A stretch of DNA of 64,000 nt, from positions 1-64,000 of the forward strand of contig CALCHQ010000104.1 in assembly GCA_937901085.1 (NCBI GenBank). Direction: 5' to 3'. Every line of letters begins with the position of its first letter. The first letter of the stretch is position 1. Of the stretch, positions 26,371 to 35,022 are shown piece after piece. Made by a program: the position numbers and the translations under genes. The stretch is from an uncultured Verrucomicrobiales bacterium (GTDB taxonomy: Bacteria; Verrucomicrobiota; Verrucomicrobiia; Verrucomicrobiales; Akkermansiaceae). Under the pieces are notes generated by a model, which worked only from the letters and a program-made list of their open reading frames with translations, did no database searches and was not told the origin of the DNA.

Positions 26371-27891
26371 ATGAATAAAACACTTCATATTGTAGCAACT
26401 TTAGTTGCTTATGTCATGTTCGCAGTGACACCTGCGAAGGCTTCGGAATCCGTAGCCGCAACCTCTCCGCAGACCTCCAGAGGCATTGCCTGTTTTGAAG
26501 ATTTGCGAGGTCGTATCCTGGCAGTACCCTCCTCCACCGTCCAGGACATCTATGTGGAGGAAAACTACCCGGACATCAAGCTCGACCGCTTTGATACCGA
26601 AGCGGATATGATGCTCTCCCTCCAGCAGGAGAAGTGCGACGGCGCCATCATGGATGATGTTATCTGCTATGCACTTGTCCGCAAGACAGAAGGCGTCACC
26701 ATCCTGCCGGACAGCCCCGTCCCCCCCTGCCAGATGGGTGTCGTCTTCGGTAAGCACAATGCCGCCCTCTGCGAACAATTCAACACATTCATCAGACAAC
26801 TCCGCGCCAGCGGCGAACTCCAGAAAATCATGGACCGCTGGATTAAGCATTTTGACACGGCCGAAATGCCGGAACTCCAGCTGCCCACCCAGGGAACCCC
26901 CATCCGCGTGGCCATGGAGCCCTGCACCGAACCCATCGTCTTCATCAAGAACGAAAAGATTGCCGGGTTCGATGCCGAGCTGATTCAGCGTTTCTCAGTC
27001 TACATCAACCGCCCGATTGAAATCGTGGAGATGGAATATGACTCACTCATCGCCTCCACCACCACAGGCAAGGCCGACATGGCTGCCTCCGGTATCCTTA
27101 TCACCGATGAACGCGCCGAAAGCGTCCTTTTCTCCGAGCCATACTACGACAGCCACTCCCGCGTCGCCGTCCTGACGAAGAATGCCCACCCCTCCATCAT
27201 CTCCGAGAACGCCAGCGAGCAGAGTCTCGGCATCTGGGGTACCATCAAGCGCAGCTTCTACCGCAACATCATTGCAGAGCGCCGCTACATGCTCCTCTGG
27301 GACGGCCTGAAAGTCACCGTCTACATTTCCTTTTTCTCTGCCCTGCTGGGGACAATTCTGGGCGCCCTCATCTGCTACATGCGTATGAGCCAGTGCCGCA
27401 TCTGCAGCTCCATTGCCCGCGCCTATATCGACATCATGCGTGGCACGCCCGTCCTGGTGCTTCTGATGATGATGTGCTATGTTGCCTTCACCCAGTTTGA
27501 CAACACGCCAGTGGCCATCATCACCTTCGCCATGAACTTTGCGGCCTATGTCAGCGAAATGTTCCGCACCTCCATCAGCAGCATTGACAAAGGCCAGACA
27601 GAGGCCGGCATTGCCCTCGGCTTCTCCCCGGTGCGTACCTTCTACTACATCGTGCTGCCCCAGGCCGTGCGCCGCGTACTCCCGGTGTATAAGGGTGAGC
27701 TGATATCGCTCATCAAGAATACCTCCATCGTGGGTTATGTGGCCGTAGCAGACCTGACACGCGCCTCCTACATCATCCGCGGGCGTACCTTCGACCCCTT
27801 CTTCCCCCTGCTCATGGTAGCACTCATGTACTTCCTGATTGCATGGCTGTTTACCTACATCCTCGACCGCATCGGCAACAAAGTATGCTGA
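26371..27891 (+). CDS. Amino-acid ABC transporter: fused, apparently circularly permuted binding domain plus permease
   Basis: 506 residues from ATG 26371 (a TTG three codons earlier is possible). Signal peptide 1-23. Residues 41-161 match the second half of an SBP_bac_3 binding protein (FEDLRGRILAVPSSTVQDIY... to SGELQKIMDRWI). Residues 177-272 match the first half (IRVAMEPCTEPIVF, AGFDAELIQRFS, DERAESVLFSEPYYD). The order is reversed relative to the family. A HisM/GlnP-type permease follows (about 303-503) with the EAA loop EAGIALGFSP...LPQAVRRVLP. With the downstream ATPase it forms an importer for polar amino acids. The substrate is not deducible. Confidence 0.85.
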   Translation: MNKTLHIVATLVAYVMFAVTPAKASESVAATSPQTSRGIACFEDLRGRILAVPSSTVQDIYVEENYPDIKLDRFDTEADMMLSLQQEKCDGAIMDDVICYALVRKTEGVTILPDSPVPPCQMGVVFGKHNAALCEQFNTFIRQLRASGELQKIMDRWIKHFDTAEMPELQLPTQGTPIRVAMEPCTEPIVFIKNEKIAGFDAELIQRFSVYINRPIEIVEMEYDSLIASTTTGKADMAASGILITDERAESVLFSEPYYDSHSRVAVLTKNAHPSIISENASEQSLGIWGTIKRSFYRNIIAERRYMLLWDGLKVTVYISFFSALLGTILGALICYMRMSQCRICSSIARAYIDIMRGTPVLVLLMMMCYVAFTQFDNTPVAIITFAMNFAAYVSEMFRTSISSIDKGQTEAGIALGFSPVRTFYYIVLPQAVRRVLPVYKGELISLIKNTSIVGYVAVADLTRASYIIRGRTFDPFFPLLMVALMYFLIAWLFTYILDRIGNKVC

Positions 27892-27922
27892 TTTTCTGAA
27901 CGTACAAACACCTTTATAAAAG

Positions 27923-28993
27923 ATGATTCAAATCAAACACCTTCAGAAAAGCTTTGGCAAAATTGATGTTCTGACCGATGTCAACCTGAACATCAAATGC
28001 GGAGAGGTTATCTCCATCATCGGCCCGTCCGGCACAGGGAAAAGCACCTTCCTGCGCTGCCTCAACCTGCTGGAACAACCCACAGGCGGAAGCATCGTCA
28101 TCGACGGTGAGGAAGTCCTCAACGGCCGGGTCAACACCTCCCGCCTGCGCCAGAAAATGGGCATGGTCTTCCAGTCCTTCAATCTCTTCAACCACCTCTC
28201 CGTGCTGGACAACGTCTGCATCGGCCCCGTGAAGCTGCTGGGCAAGAGCCGCAAGGCCGCCGAAGCCAAGGCCATGGAACTGCTCAAGCTCGTCGGCATG
28301 GCTGAAAAGGCCCACGCCATGCCCGATGAACTCAGCGGCGGGCAGAAGCAGCGCGCCGCCATTGCCCGCAGTCTCTCCATGGAGCCTGAAATCATCCTCT
28401 TCGACGAGCCCACCTCAGCCTTGGACCCCACCATGGTGAGTGAGGTACTCTCTGTCATCCGCGCCCTGGCCCGCCAGGGCATGACCATGGCCATCGTCAC
28501 CCACGAAATGAGCTTTGCCCGCGATGTCAGCACCCGCGTCGTGTACATGGACAAGGGCATCATCTACGAAGAAGGCACTCCGGAGGAAATTTTCGAACAC
28601 CCGAAGCGTGAGCGCACCCGTGTGTTCGTGAACCGCATCCGCGATTTCCACTTCGCCTTCCACAGCCCGGACTACGACCGCTTCCTGCTCAAATCCGAAT
28701 GGCAGGCCTACTGCAACAAGTATTTCCTCACCCGCGAAAGCATGCGTAAGGCCCAGCTCATCGGCAATGTCCTGTTCCGCAGACTGCCCCTGGACAAGGG
28801 CACGCTGGATTTCTACTTCCGCTATTCCGAACAGACCCGCGAAATGAGCATGGAAGTCCTGCTCCCCTTCGGTGCAGATGAAGTGGAACTGGAGGACGCG
28901 TCCATCATCCGCCAGCTCTGTTCCAGCGTGGAATCCAACATCGAGGATGACCGCGTGAAATACAAGCTCAAACTGCGCCACAGAAACCGCTGA
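27923..28993 (+). CDS. Amino-acid ABC transporter ATP-binding protein with C-terminal extension
   Basis: 356 residues. Complete GlnQ/HisP-type ATPase in residues 1-240: Walker A GPSGTGKST (34-42), Q-loop VFQSFNLFNHLS, signature LSGGQKQR (137-144), Walker B ILFDEPTSALD, H-loop VTHEMSF. GlnQ proteins usually end near residue 245. Here about 115 extra residues follow (HFAFHSPDYDRFLLKSEWQA onward, later MEVLLPFGADEVELEDASII), with no family I recognise. It may sense substrate or a regulator. It lies 31 bases after the permease, followed by a terminator. Confidence 0.92.
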   Translation: MIQIKHLQKSFGKIDVLTDVNLNIKCGEVISIIGPSGTGKSTFLRCLNLLEQPTGGSIVIDGEEVLNGRVNTSRLRQKMGMVFQSFNLFNHLSVLDNVCIGPVKLLGKSRKAAEAKAMELLKLVGMAEKAHAMPDELSGGQKQRAAIARSLSMEPEIILFDEPTSALDPTMVSEVLSVIRALARQGMTMAIVTHEMSFARDVSTRVVYMDKGIIYEEGTPEEIFEHPKRERTRVFVNRIRDFHFAFHSPDYDRFLLKSEWQAYCNKYFLTRESMRKAQLIGNVLFRRLPLDKGTLDFYFRYSEQTREMSMEVLLPFGADEVELEDASIIRQLCSSVESNIEDDRVKYKLKLRHRNR

Positions 28994-29013
28994 TTGAGTC
29001 CCCCGTTTTTTCA

Positions 29014-29048
29014 GAGGCCTGCCGTCCACCGCGGCAGGCCTCAGTTTA
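29014..29048 (+). terminator. Terminator of the ABC transporter operon
   Basis: Perfect 11-bp GC-rich stem (29014-29024 with 29032-29042), 7-base loop. The T-run after it is short (TTTAT). Confidence 0.7.
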
Positions 29049-29094
29049 TCTCCACTCCCGGCAAAATCAGTTGGAAAAACACAGCAGAATCGGC

Positions 29095-29123
29095 TTGCCA
29101 AGCGCCGCAATCTCATGTATAAT
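29095..29123 (+). promoter_or_regulatory. Promoter of purM
   Basis: TTGCCA (29095-29100), 17-base spacer, consensus TATAAT (29118-29123). 17 bases separate the -10 box from ATG 29141. Confidence 0.75.
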
Positions 29124-29140
29124 GCGCGCGCATCCAAGCG

Positions 29141-30151
29141 ATGATTCAAGCTATGTCCGGCAATCTCACTTACAAGCAGTCCGGCGTCGACACTATTGAG
29201 GCGCAGTCTTTTGTTTCTGATATCAGTGCACATGTGAAGCGCACGCAGAAAAACCGTCAGCTCTGCAATGCTTTCGGTCTCTTTGCTGCCGCATACGACC
29301 TTTCCTCTTACAAGGAACCGGTCATCGTCACCGGCACAGATGGCGTAGGCACCAAGACCGAAATCCTCTTCGACATGGATATGCTCGAAACGGCCGGTAA
29401 GGACCTGGTGGCCATGAATGTGAACGACATCCTCACCACCGGTGGAGATCCCCTCGTCTTCCTTGACTACCTCGGCATCTCCAACCTCGAAACCGAGCGT
29501 CCCCGCATCACCCGCCTCGTGGCCGGCATGTGCGACTACCTGGAAAGCTGCAACTGCATCCTGGCCGGTGGTGAAACCGCCGAAATGCCCGGTGTTGTTC
29601 CCGAAAACCTTGTAGAAATGGCCGGTTTCAGCATCGGCTGCGTTGAAAAAAGCCAGATGATTGACCCCTCCCAGGTGGCTGTGGGCGACATCCTCATCGG
29701 CTACCCCAGCGATGGCTTCCACGCCAACGGCTGGAGTCTTGTGCGCCGCGTGCTTGCCCAGAACCCCGACCTGCTGACCGAAGAAGAACTGCGCGACCTG
29801 CTGGCTCCCACACGCCTGTACCACGATGTGGTCTACGACATGCGTAAACTCGGCATCACTCCCAAGGCATACGCCCACATCACCGGCGGCGGCCTGCCCG
29901 AAAACCTGGAACGTTTCCTGGGCGAAAAGGGAGCCGACCTCGAAATCCCCTACTGGAACAACGGACCCGCCCAGAAGGTGCTGCAGTTCGTGGATGCAGA
30001 AGACCGCTTCCACACCTTCAACATGGGCATCGGCTGGGTAGCCATCGTCTCCCCCGACCAGGTTGAGCAGGCTCTCACCGCAGGTCCCGGCGGCACGGTC
30101 ATCGGCACTATGCGCGAGGGCAAGGGCATCAAGGTCAGCGTCCGCAAATAA
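29141..30151 (+). CDS. purM: Phosphoribosylformylglycinamidine cyclo-ligase (AIR synthetase)
   Basis: 336 residues; an alternative start at ATG 29153 would remove four residues. Family motifs are TGTDGVGTKTEILFDM, MNVNDILTTGGDPLVFLDYL, AGGETAEMPG and AHITGGGLPENLERF. It closes the imidazole ring in purine synthesis, with ATP. It is followed 21 bases later by a PurF-like gene, so two purine steps share one transcript. Confidence 0.95.
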   Translation: MIQAMSGNLTYKQSGVDTIEAQSFVSDISAHVKRTQKNRQLCNAFGLFAAAYDLSSYKEPVIVTGTDGVGTKTEILFDMDMLETAGKDLVAMNVNDILTTGGDPLVFLDYLGISNLETERPRITRLVAGMCDYLESCNCILAGGETAEMPGVVPENLVEMAGFSIGCVEKSQMIDPSQVAVGDILIGYPSDGFHANGWSLVRRVLAQNPDLLTEEELRDLLAPTRLYHDVVYDMRKLGITPKAYAHITGGGLPENLERFLGEKGADLEIPYWNNGPAQKVLQFVDAEDRFHTFNMGIGWVAIVSPDQVEQALTAGPGGTVIGTMREGKGIKVSVRK

Positions 30152-30172
30152 CCCAGCAGAAAGGAACCGACT

Positions 30173-32071
30173 ATGTCCGCTGCCATCCGCCTGCTCAAGC
30201 CCCTCTCCTACTTTGAAGAGAAATACGGGAATCCCGAGTGGGCATTCAACAAGCTTTTCCTGCTCATGGAAAAGCAGAGAAACCGCGGCCAGGACGGTGC
30301 TGGTTTCGGCTGCATCAAGCTGAACATGCCGCTGGGCGAGCCATACATCTTCCGCTCCCGCGCGGTAGGCGGCTCTGCCCTGACCGACCTCTTCACCACG
30401 CAGCAGCGCCACCTGCGCCACATGCGTGAAGACGGCGTCATCAATGGCACTGATGCCATCAGCTTCAAGAAGAACTTCAACTTCGGCGGCGAAGTACTCA
30501 TGGGGCACATGCTCTACGGCTCCAGCGGCGTGCAGTATGAAGAAGGCAACTGCCACCCCTTCCTGCGCCGTTCGAACTGGCCGACCCGCACCCTCATGCT
30601 CCAGGGCGACTTCTCCATGACCAACGTGGAAGAGCTGCACGAAAAGCTCATGGCCCGCGGGCAGCACCCTGTGTTTGACACCAACACACAGGCCATTCTG
30701 GAAGAAGTCGGCTACCATCTTGATGAAGCACACACAGACAAATACCGAGAGCTTCGTAACAAGAATGTGGACGGCAGGGAAATCCCCCAGATTATCTCTG
30801 CTGAACTCAACCTCTTCGACGTCATCGGCAAATCCTGCACCAACTGGGATGGCGGCTACGTCATCATGGGCGGCGTCGGTAACGGTGACTTCTTCTGCCT
30901 GCGCGACCCGAACGGCATCCGCCATTGCTATTACATCCAGACCGATGAATTCATCGCCATCGCCAGCGAGCGCGCCCCGCTCATGAGCGTGATGGAAGTG
31001 GAGGAAAGCGACGTCCACGAACTGGGTGCCGCCAACATGCTGCTGGTGAAGGCCGACGGACAGGTCACCATCAAGGAATACACCACTCCCGCCAAATTCA
31101 CCCCCTGCTGCTTCGAAGACATCTACACCTCCCGCGGTAACGACCCCGTCATCTACCGCGAACGCAAGGCCCTGGGTGCCAACCTGACCGAGCAGGTCGT
31201 GGCCAGCCTGGATAAGGACGACTTCTCCAAGGCCGCCATCACCTTCATCCCCAACACCGCCGAAGTATCCTACTACGGTCTGCTGGAAGGCCTGCGCGCC
31301 TACCGCCGCAACAAGGTAACCCAGGAGATGATTGAGGCCTTCCGCAAGGGAGAGATGAGCGAGGAACTCATCAACGAACTCATCCTGCGCCGCTGGCCGC
31401 GTGCCGAAAAGATTGCCCACAAGGACATCAAGCTCCGCACCTTCATCTCCGAAGCCAGCAGCCGCAAGCAGATGGCATCCATGGTCTACGACCTCACCTA
31501 CGGTGCAGTAGGCGAAGACGAAGTGCTGGTAGCCATCGACGACTCCATCGTACGCGGCACCACGCTCAAGATGAGCCTGCTACGCCTGCTTTCCCGCACC
31601 AAGGCCCGTAAGATAGTCATCGTCTCCTCTGCCCCGCAGGTCCGCTACCCGGACTTCTACGGCATAGACATGTGCGAAATGGGGCAGTTCGTCGCCTTCC
31701 TGGCCGCCATCAACCTGCTGCACCGCAAGGGACTCTCCAACATCATCACCGATGTGTACAATGAGTGCCGCTACCAGCTCACCCTGCCGGTCGAGCAGCG
31801 CACCAACCCGGTACGCCGCATATACAGCGCGCTGACGGAAGACGAAATCACCGCAGAAATCTCCCGCATGGTCACGCCGGAAGATTCCCCCTGTGAAATC
31901 CAATGCATCTACCAGAGCCTGGATGGCCTGCACAATGCCATCGAAGCCCCCTGCGGAGACTGGTATTTCAGCGGCCACTACCCCACCCCTGGTGGCTATA
32001 CCCTCATCAACAAGACCTATATCGAATGGTACGAAAAGACCCGCGGCATGGCTGGTGAATTCGTCCTGTAA
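30173..32071 (+). CDS. Amidophosphoribosyltransferase-like protein (PurF) lacking the N-terminal catalytic cysteine
   Basis: 632 residues, the long PurF type seen in Bacteroidota. The phosphoribosyltransferase domain is intact, with the PRPP loop AIDDSIVRGTT (Asp456-Asp457 and following). The class-II glutaminase domain is altered. The chain starts MSAAIRLLKPL, where active enzymes have Met-Cys-Gly or a processed Cys. The in-frame codons back to the purM stop contain no Cys. The glutamine-binding GHxRY motif reads GHMLYGSSG, without the Arg. NRGQDGAG (37-44) is kept. It may use free ammonia or be regulatory. A Shine-Dalgarno-like AAAGGAA precedes ATG 30173. Confidence 0.85.
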   Translation: MSAAIRLLKPLSYFEEKYGNPEWAFNKLFLLMEKQRNRGQDGAGFGCIKLNMPLGEPYIFRSRAVGGSALTDLFTTQQRHLRHMREDGVINGTDAISFKKNFNFGGEVLMGHMLYGSSGVQYEEGNCHPFLRRSNWPTRTLMLQGDFSMTNVEELHEKLMARGQHPVFDTNTQAILEEVGYHLDEAHTDKYRELRNKNVDGREIPQIISAELNLFDVIGKSCTNWDGGYVIMGGVGNGDFFCLRDPNGIRHCYYIQTDEFIAIASERAPLMSVMEVEESDVHELGAANMLLVKADGQVTIKEYTTPAKFTPCCFEDIYTSRGNDPVIYRERKALGANLTEQVVASLDKDDFSKAAITFIPNTAEVSYYGLLEGLRAYRRNKVTQEMIEAFRKGEMSEELINELILRRWPRAEKIAHKDIKLRTFISEASSRKQMASMVYDLTYGAVGEDEVLVAIDDSIVRGTTLKMSLLRLLSRTKARKIVIVSSAPQVRYPDFYGIDMCEMGQFVAFLAAINLLHRKGLSNIITDVYNECRYQLTLPVEQRTNPVRRIYSALTEDEITAEISRMVTPEDSPCEIQCIYQSLDGLHNAIEAPCGDWYFSGHYPTPGGYTLINKTYIEWYEKTRGMAGEFVL

Positions 32072-32157
32072 GATATACAACCGCACAGCCCGGTGGAGGG
32101 GGAAACCCCAACATTTCCCCCTCCCGGCGGCGGCATTCAGCCCCTACCCTACCCTCT

Positions 32158-32760
32158 ATGAATGCAACTACCCGAGAACCTTATGCCGACATGCCGGACG
32201 AGGAGCTTATCGCAAGCACACTCGCAGGCAGGACACGCGCGTATGACGAGCTGATCCGGCGGCACAGCCGCAAGCTCAATGCCATGCTCATCCAGATGCT
32301 CAACAGCGAGGCCGATGCCTACGACATCGCCCAGGAATCCTTCCTCAAAGCCTTTCATTCGCTGCGCTATTTCAAGGGCAACAGCTCGTTCTACACATGG
32401 CTCTACTCCATCGCTCTCAACAATGCGCGCAACTTCCTCCGCAAGCGCAAGCGCGAACGCAGCTTCAGCCTCGATAACGACGAGAAAGGCAACCCGCTCG
32501 AAAAAGACAAGGAGCTGGCAGATGCCAACCTGGAGGCCGATCCCATCCGCAAGGCACAGGTCAACGACCTGCGGGCCAAGCTGGCGCAGGCAATTTCCCA
32601 GCTTTCCCCGGCACACCAGGAAGTCGTGAACCTCTGCGATATCCAGGGGCTCTCCTACCCGCAGATAGCCAAGCTCATCAATATCTCCGAAGGAACACTC
32701 CGCTCACGCCTGCACTACGCCCACCGCCAGCTCCAGGGTCTGCTGGCAGATGAAGTCTGA
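32158..32760 (+). CDS. ECF-type RNA polymerase sigma factor
   Basis: 200 residues. The region-2 helix has YDIAQESFLKAFHSL and FYTWLYSIALNNARNFLRKR. The region-4 helix-turn-helix has LSPAHQEVVNLCDIQGLSYPQIAKLINISEGTLRSRLHYA. These belong to the RpoE-like ECF group. A basic linker separates them. No anti-sigma gene is recognisable next to it: the downstream gene is convergent and encodes a His-rich secreted protein. Target promoters unknown. Confidence 0.92.
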   Translation: MNATTREPYADMPDEELIASTLAGRTRAYDELIRRHSRKLNAMLIQMLNSEADAYDIAQESFLKAFHSLRYFKGNSSFYTWLYSIALNNARNFLRKRKRERSFSLDNDEKGNPLEKDKELADANLEADPIRKAQVNDLRAKLAQAISQLSPAHQEVVNLCDIQGLSYPQIAKLINISEGTLRSRLHYAHRQLQGLLADEV

Positions 32761-32770
32761 CCTTCTACGT

Positions 32771-33085
32771 TCACCTGCGGTGAGGCGCATTCCGACGCAC
32801 CGGGTGGCGATGCGCCGGCACACGGTGAGCATGGGCAGCCGGATGCGGACGGCGCGGAGGAACCACATGACGGCACCCATGGTGATGCGCATGGTGCAGA
32901 TGCCGGGGTGCCGGGTGGTGGCAATGGTGGTGACGCGGCGGCGGACAAGGCACGCACACAGGAGGGGGACAAAGCGGGCCACCCACCGAAAAGCTAAAAT
33001 GAACGCGAGCCTCGGCACGGCTGCCGCAAAGAGCAGCCACGAGCAGGCAGAGTACCATCAGAGTGCTGGGAAGATTGTTTTTCAT
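32771..33085 (-). CDS. Small secreted histidine/proline-rich protein
   Basis: 104 residues from ATG 33085. Signal peptide MKNNLPSTLMVLCLLVAALC with cleavage near AEA/RVHF. The mature part begins with a short Pro/Cys segment (CPPPVCVPCPPP). It then becomes a run dominated by His, Pro, Arg and Ala, with several HHH and HxH groups. No family recognised. Metal binding in the periplasm or outside is inferred from composition. It resembles the 58-residue lipoprotein at 2809-2985 in design but is not clearly homologous. It is convergent with the ECF sigma gene, 10 bases apart. Low-complexity sequence lowers certainty. Confidence 0.55.
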   Translation of the reverse strand: MKNNLPSTLMVLCLLVAALCGSRAEARVHFSFSVGGPLCPPPVCVPCPPPRHHHCHHPAPRHLHHAHHHGCRHVVPPRRPHPAAHAHRVPAHRHPVRRNAPHRR

Positions 33086-33150
33086 ACGGCTTACTACCAT
33101 AAAGCGTCCCACAAGGTGGCTTTTGTGCAGAAAAGCGAAAAAAACAGGAA

Positions 33151-35010
33151 TCAGCGGCGGCGCATGAAGCGGCCCATCAGCGCCTGAATCTCCGGCACGC
33201 GGAACACCACACAGCCAAGGCCATAAAGGATGGCACCGCCCAGACCGCCCAGCGCCAGCGCACCGAAACGCGGCAAGAATCCCCAGGAGGTAAAGGAATC
33301 AAAAAAGAACTCGCGCACCACATAGCAGCCCATGGCCAGCACCACACCGGCGCAGGCAATGCGTAACAGCCCCGGCACCAGCACACGACAGGACATGCTG
33401 CCCAGCAAATGGCGCAGGTACAGGAAATAGAACACAAAATTCAGCGTGGTCACCAGGGAGGTCGTCAGTGCCAGGTAAGTGGCTGGCAGCCCCAGAAGAT
33501 GAACAAAGGTGTAGTTGCAACCCACCGAGATGCAGAAGGCCACCAGAGCCAGCCCGGCGGGAGCCCAGGGTTTTTCCAGCGCCAGGAACACAGGCTGCAG
33601 CACTTTCATGCCCGCATAGGCCAGCAGACCGGCCGAATAGGCGGCAAGCACATTGCCAGTGAAAGCCGAAGCAGCGGCATCAAAGCGCCCGCGCTGGTAG
33701 AAGACGCTGACAATCTCCGTTCCCCAGATACTCAGGAACACAGCAGAGGGTACAGCAAAGAGAGCCACAAAGCGGAGCGCCTTGGCCAGATGCACCGAAA
33801 TTTCCTGACCTGCCGAGCCACCAGATGTCAACGTCATCCGCGAGACAGAAGGCAGCACCACCATGCCGACTGCCACGCCGAACAGAGCCACCGGCAGCTG
33901 CCAGAGGTGAAACGCGCTGGAAAGAGCCGTCACCGACCCCGGCTGGAGGTAGAGGGCAAACGCGGTATTGATGAAAATATTGGTCTGGGTAATGCCGGCT
34001 GCAATCACACCAGGCAGCATCAGCAGCCACACCCGGCGGGCAGCTTCATCGGTAAAGCAGAACCAGCGGCCTTCCCGGCGCAGCCCGATATCCCAATGCA
34101 GGCGGTAGCCTTTCTGGCGCATTCGGGGTAACTGTACCAGCACCTGCGCAGCGCCACCACAGACCACAGCAATAGCAAAGCCATACAGGGCATCCGGCCC
34201 GAAGGAAGGGTCAATCAACCAGCCTAGCAACGCGCCAACGCCCACCGTGGTCAGGTTGAATGCCGCACTCGCAAGATTCGGCAGGCCAAAAACACCGAAT
34301 ACATTAAGCGCGCCCATGCACAGCGCCGAAACAGAGGCCAACAGGATAAAAGGCCAGATAATGCGGCACAAGTCCGTAGCCATCCCCATGAAACTGCGCG
34401 GTTCAATGCGGGTAACCCCGGCCGGCACGTTCTCCGTGGCGCAGGTGAGAGCCAGCTTCTGCCCATGCTCCAGCTTTTCCACCACCGAAAGGCGCAGGCA
34501 GGAATCGGGCGTGAGGCCGGCAATCTTATCGGTCGATTCAAAGAGAACCTCCTTCATGCCATCCGCATTCGTCCGGATGCCGCGGTAAGCGGCATCTGCA
34601 CAAGTCATGGTGGGAGCGCCCCACGGCGTATGCAGCACCACTCTGGCACGCTCCGGGTAAAGCTGCTGCATGAACACGCCAGAAAGCAGCACACCGAGAG
34701 CCACAATGCAGACCATCAGCGAAATCAGCTGGGAACTCACGCGGTGAGCCAGTCCCCATGCCGCCTGGCTGCCCTCCTGCTTCTCCACCTTGCTCATCAC
34801 GCTGGTGAAGCTCTGCGAGAGCGCACCCTCTGCAAACATATCGCGCAGCATGTTCGGCACGCGGAATGCCGTCAGGAACGCATCCAGCGCCCCGGTCGCC
34901 CCAAAGAGCGAGGTGTAGACCACCTCGCGGAGCAACCCGGTGAACCGGCAGCAGAAAATCGCTGCGGTGGCAATGAGGCTCTTTTTCTGCATGGAGGACA
35001 TAAAGGACAA
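33151..35010 (-). CDS. murJ: Lipid II flippase MurJ (MviN family) with periplasmic insertion
   Basis: 619 residues; family members are near 510. The MurJ start ATAAIFCCRFTGLLREVVYT, with FRVPNMLRDMFAEGALSQSF, is clear, and 13-14 transmembrane segments follow. About 90 hydrophilic residues (roughly 117-207), with four Cys, are inserted between TM3 and TM4. That loop faces the periplasm if topology is as in E. coli. MurJ flips the peptidoglycan precursor lipid II across the inner membrane. Starts at residues 4 or 7 are also possible. It is followed, upstream in the operon, by two TPR-like membrane proteins. Confidence 0.92.
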   Translation of the reverse strand: MSFMSSMQKKSLIATAAIFCCRFTGLLREVVYTSLFGATGALDAFLTAFRVPNMLRDMFAEGALSQSFTSVMSKVEKQEGSQAAWGLAHRVSSQLISLMVCIVALGVLLSGVFMQQLYPERARVVLHTPWGAPTMTCADAAYRGIRTNADGMKEVLFESTDKIAGLTPDSCLRLSVVEKLEHGQKLALTCATENVPAGVTRIEPRSFMGMATDLCRIIWPFILLASVSALCMGALNVFGVFGLPNLASAAFNLTTVGVGALLGWLIDPSFGPDALYGFAIAVVCGGAAQVLVQLPRMRQKGYRLHWDIGLRREGRWFCFTDEAARRVWLLMLPGVIAAGITQTNIFINTAFALYLQPGSVTALSSAFHLWQLPVALFGVAVGMVVLPSVSRMTLTSGGSAGQEISVHLAKALRFVALFAVPSAVFLSIWGTEIVSVFYQRGRFDAAASAFTGNVLAAYSAGLLAYAGMKVLQPVFLALEKPWAPAGLALVAFCISVGCNYTFVHLLGLPATYLALTTSLVTTLNFVFYFLYLRHLLGSMSCRVLVPGLLRIACAGVVLAMGCYVVREFFFDSFTSWGFLPRFGALALGGLGGAILYGLGCVVFRVPEIQALMGRFMRRR

Positions 35011-35022
35011 TCCAACAGTTGA

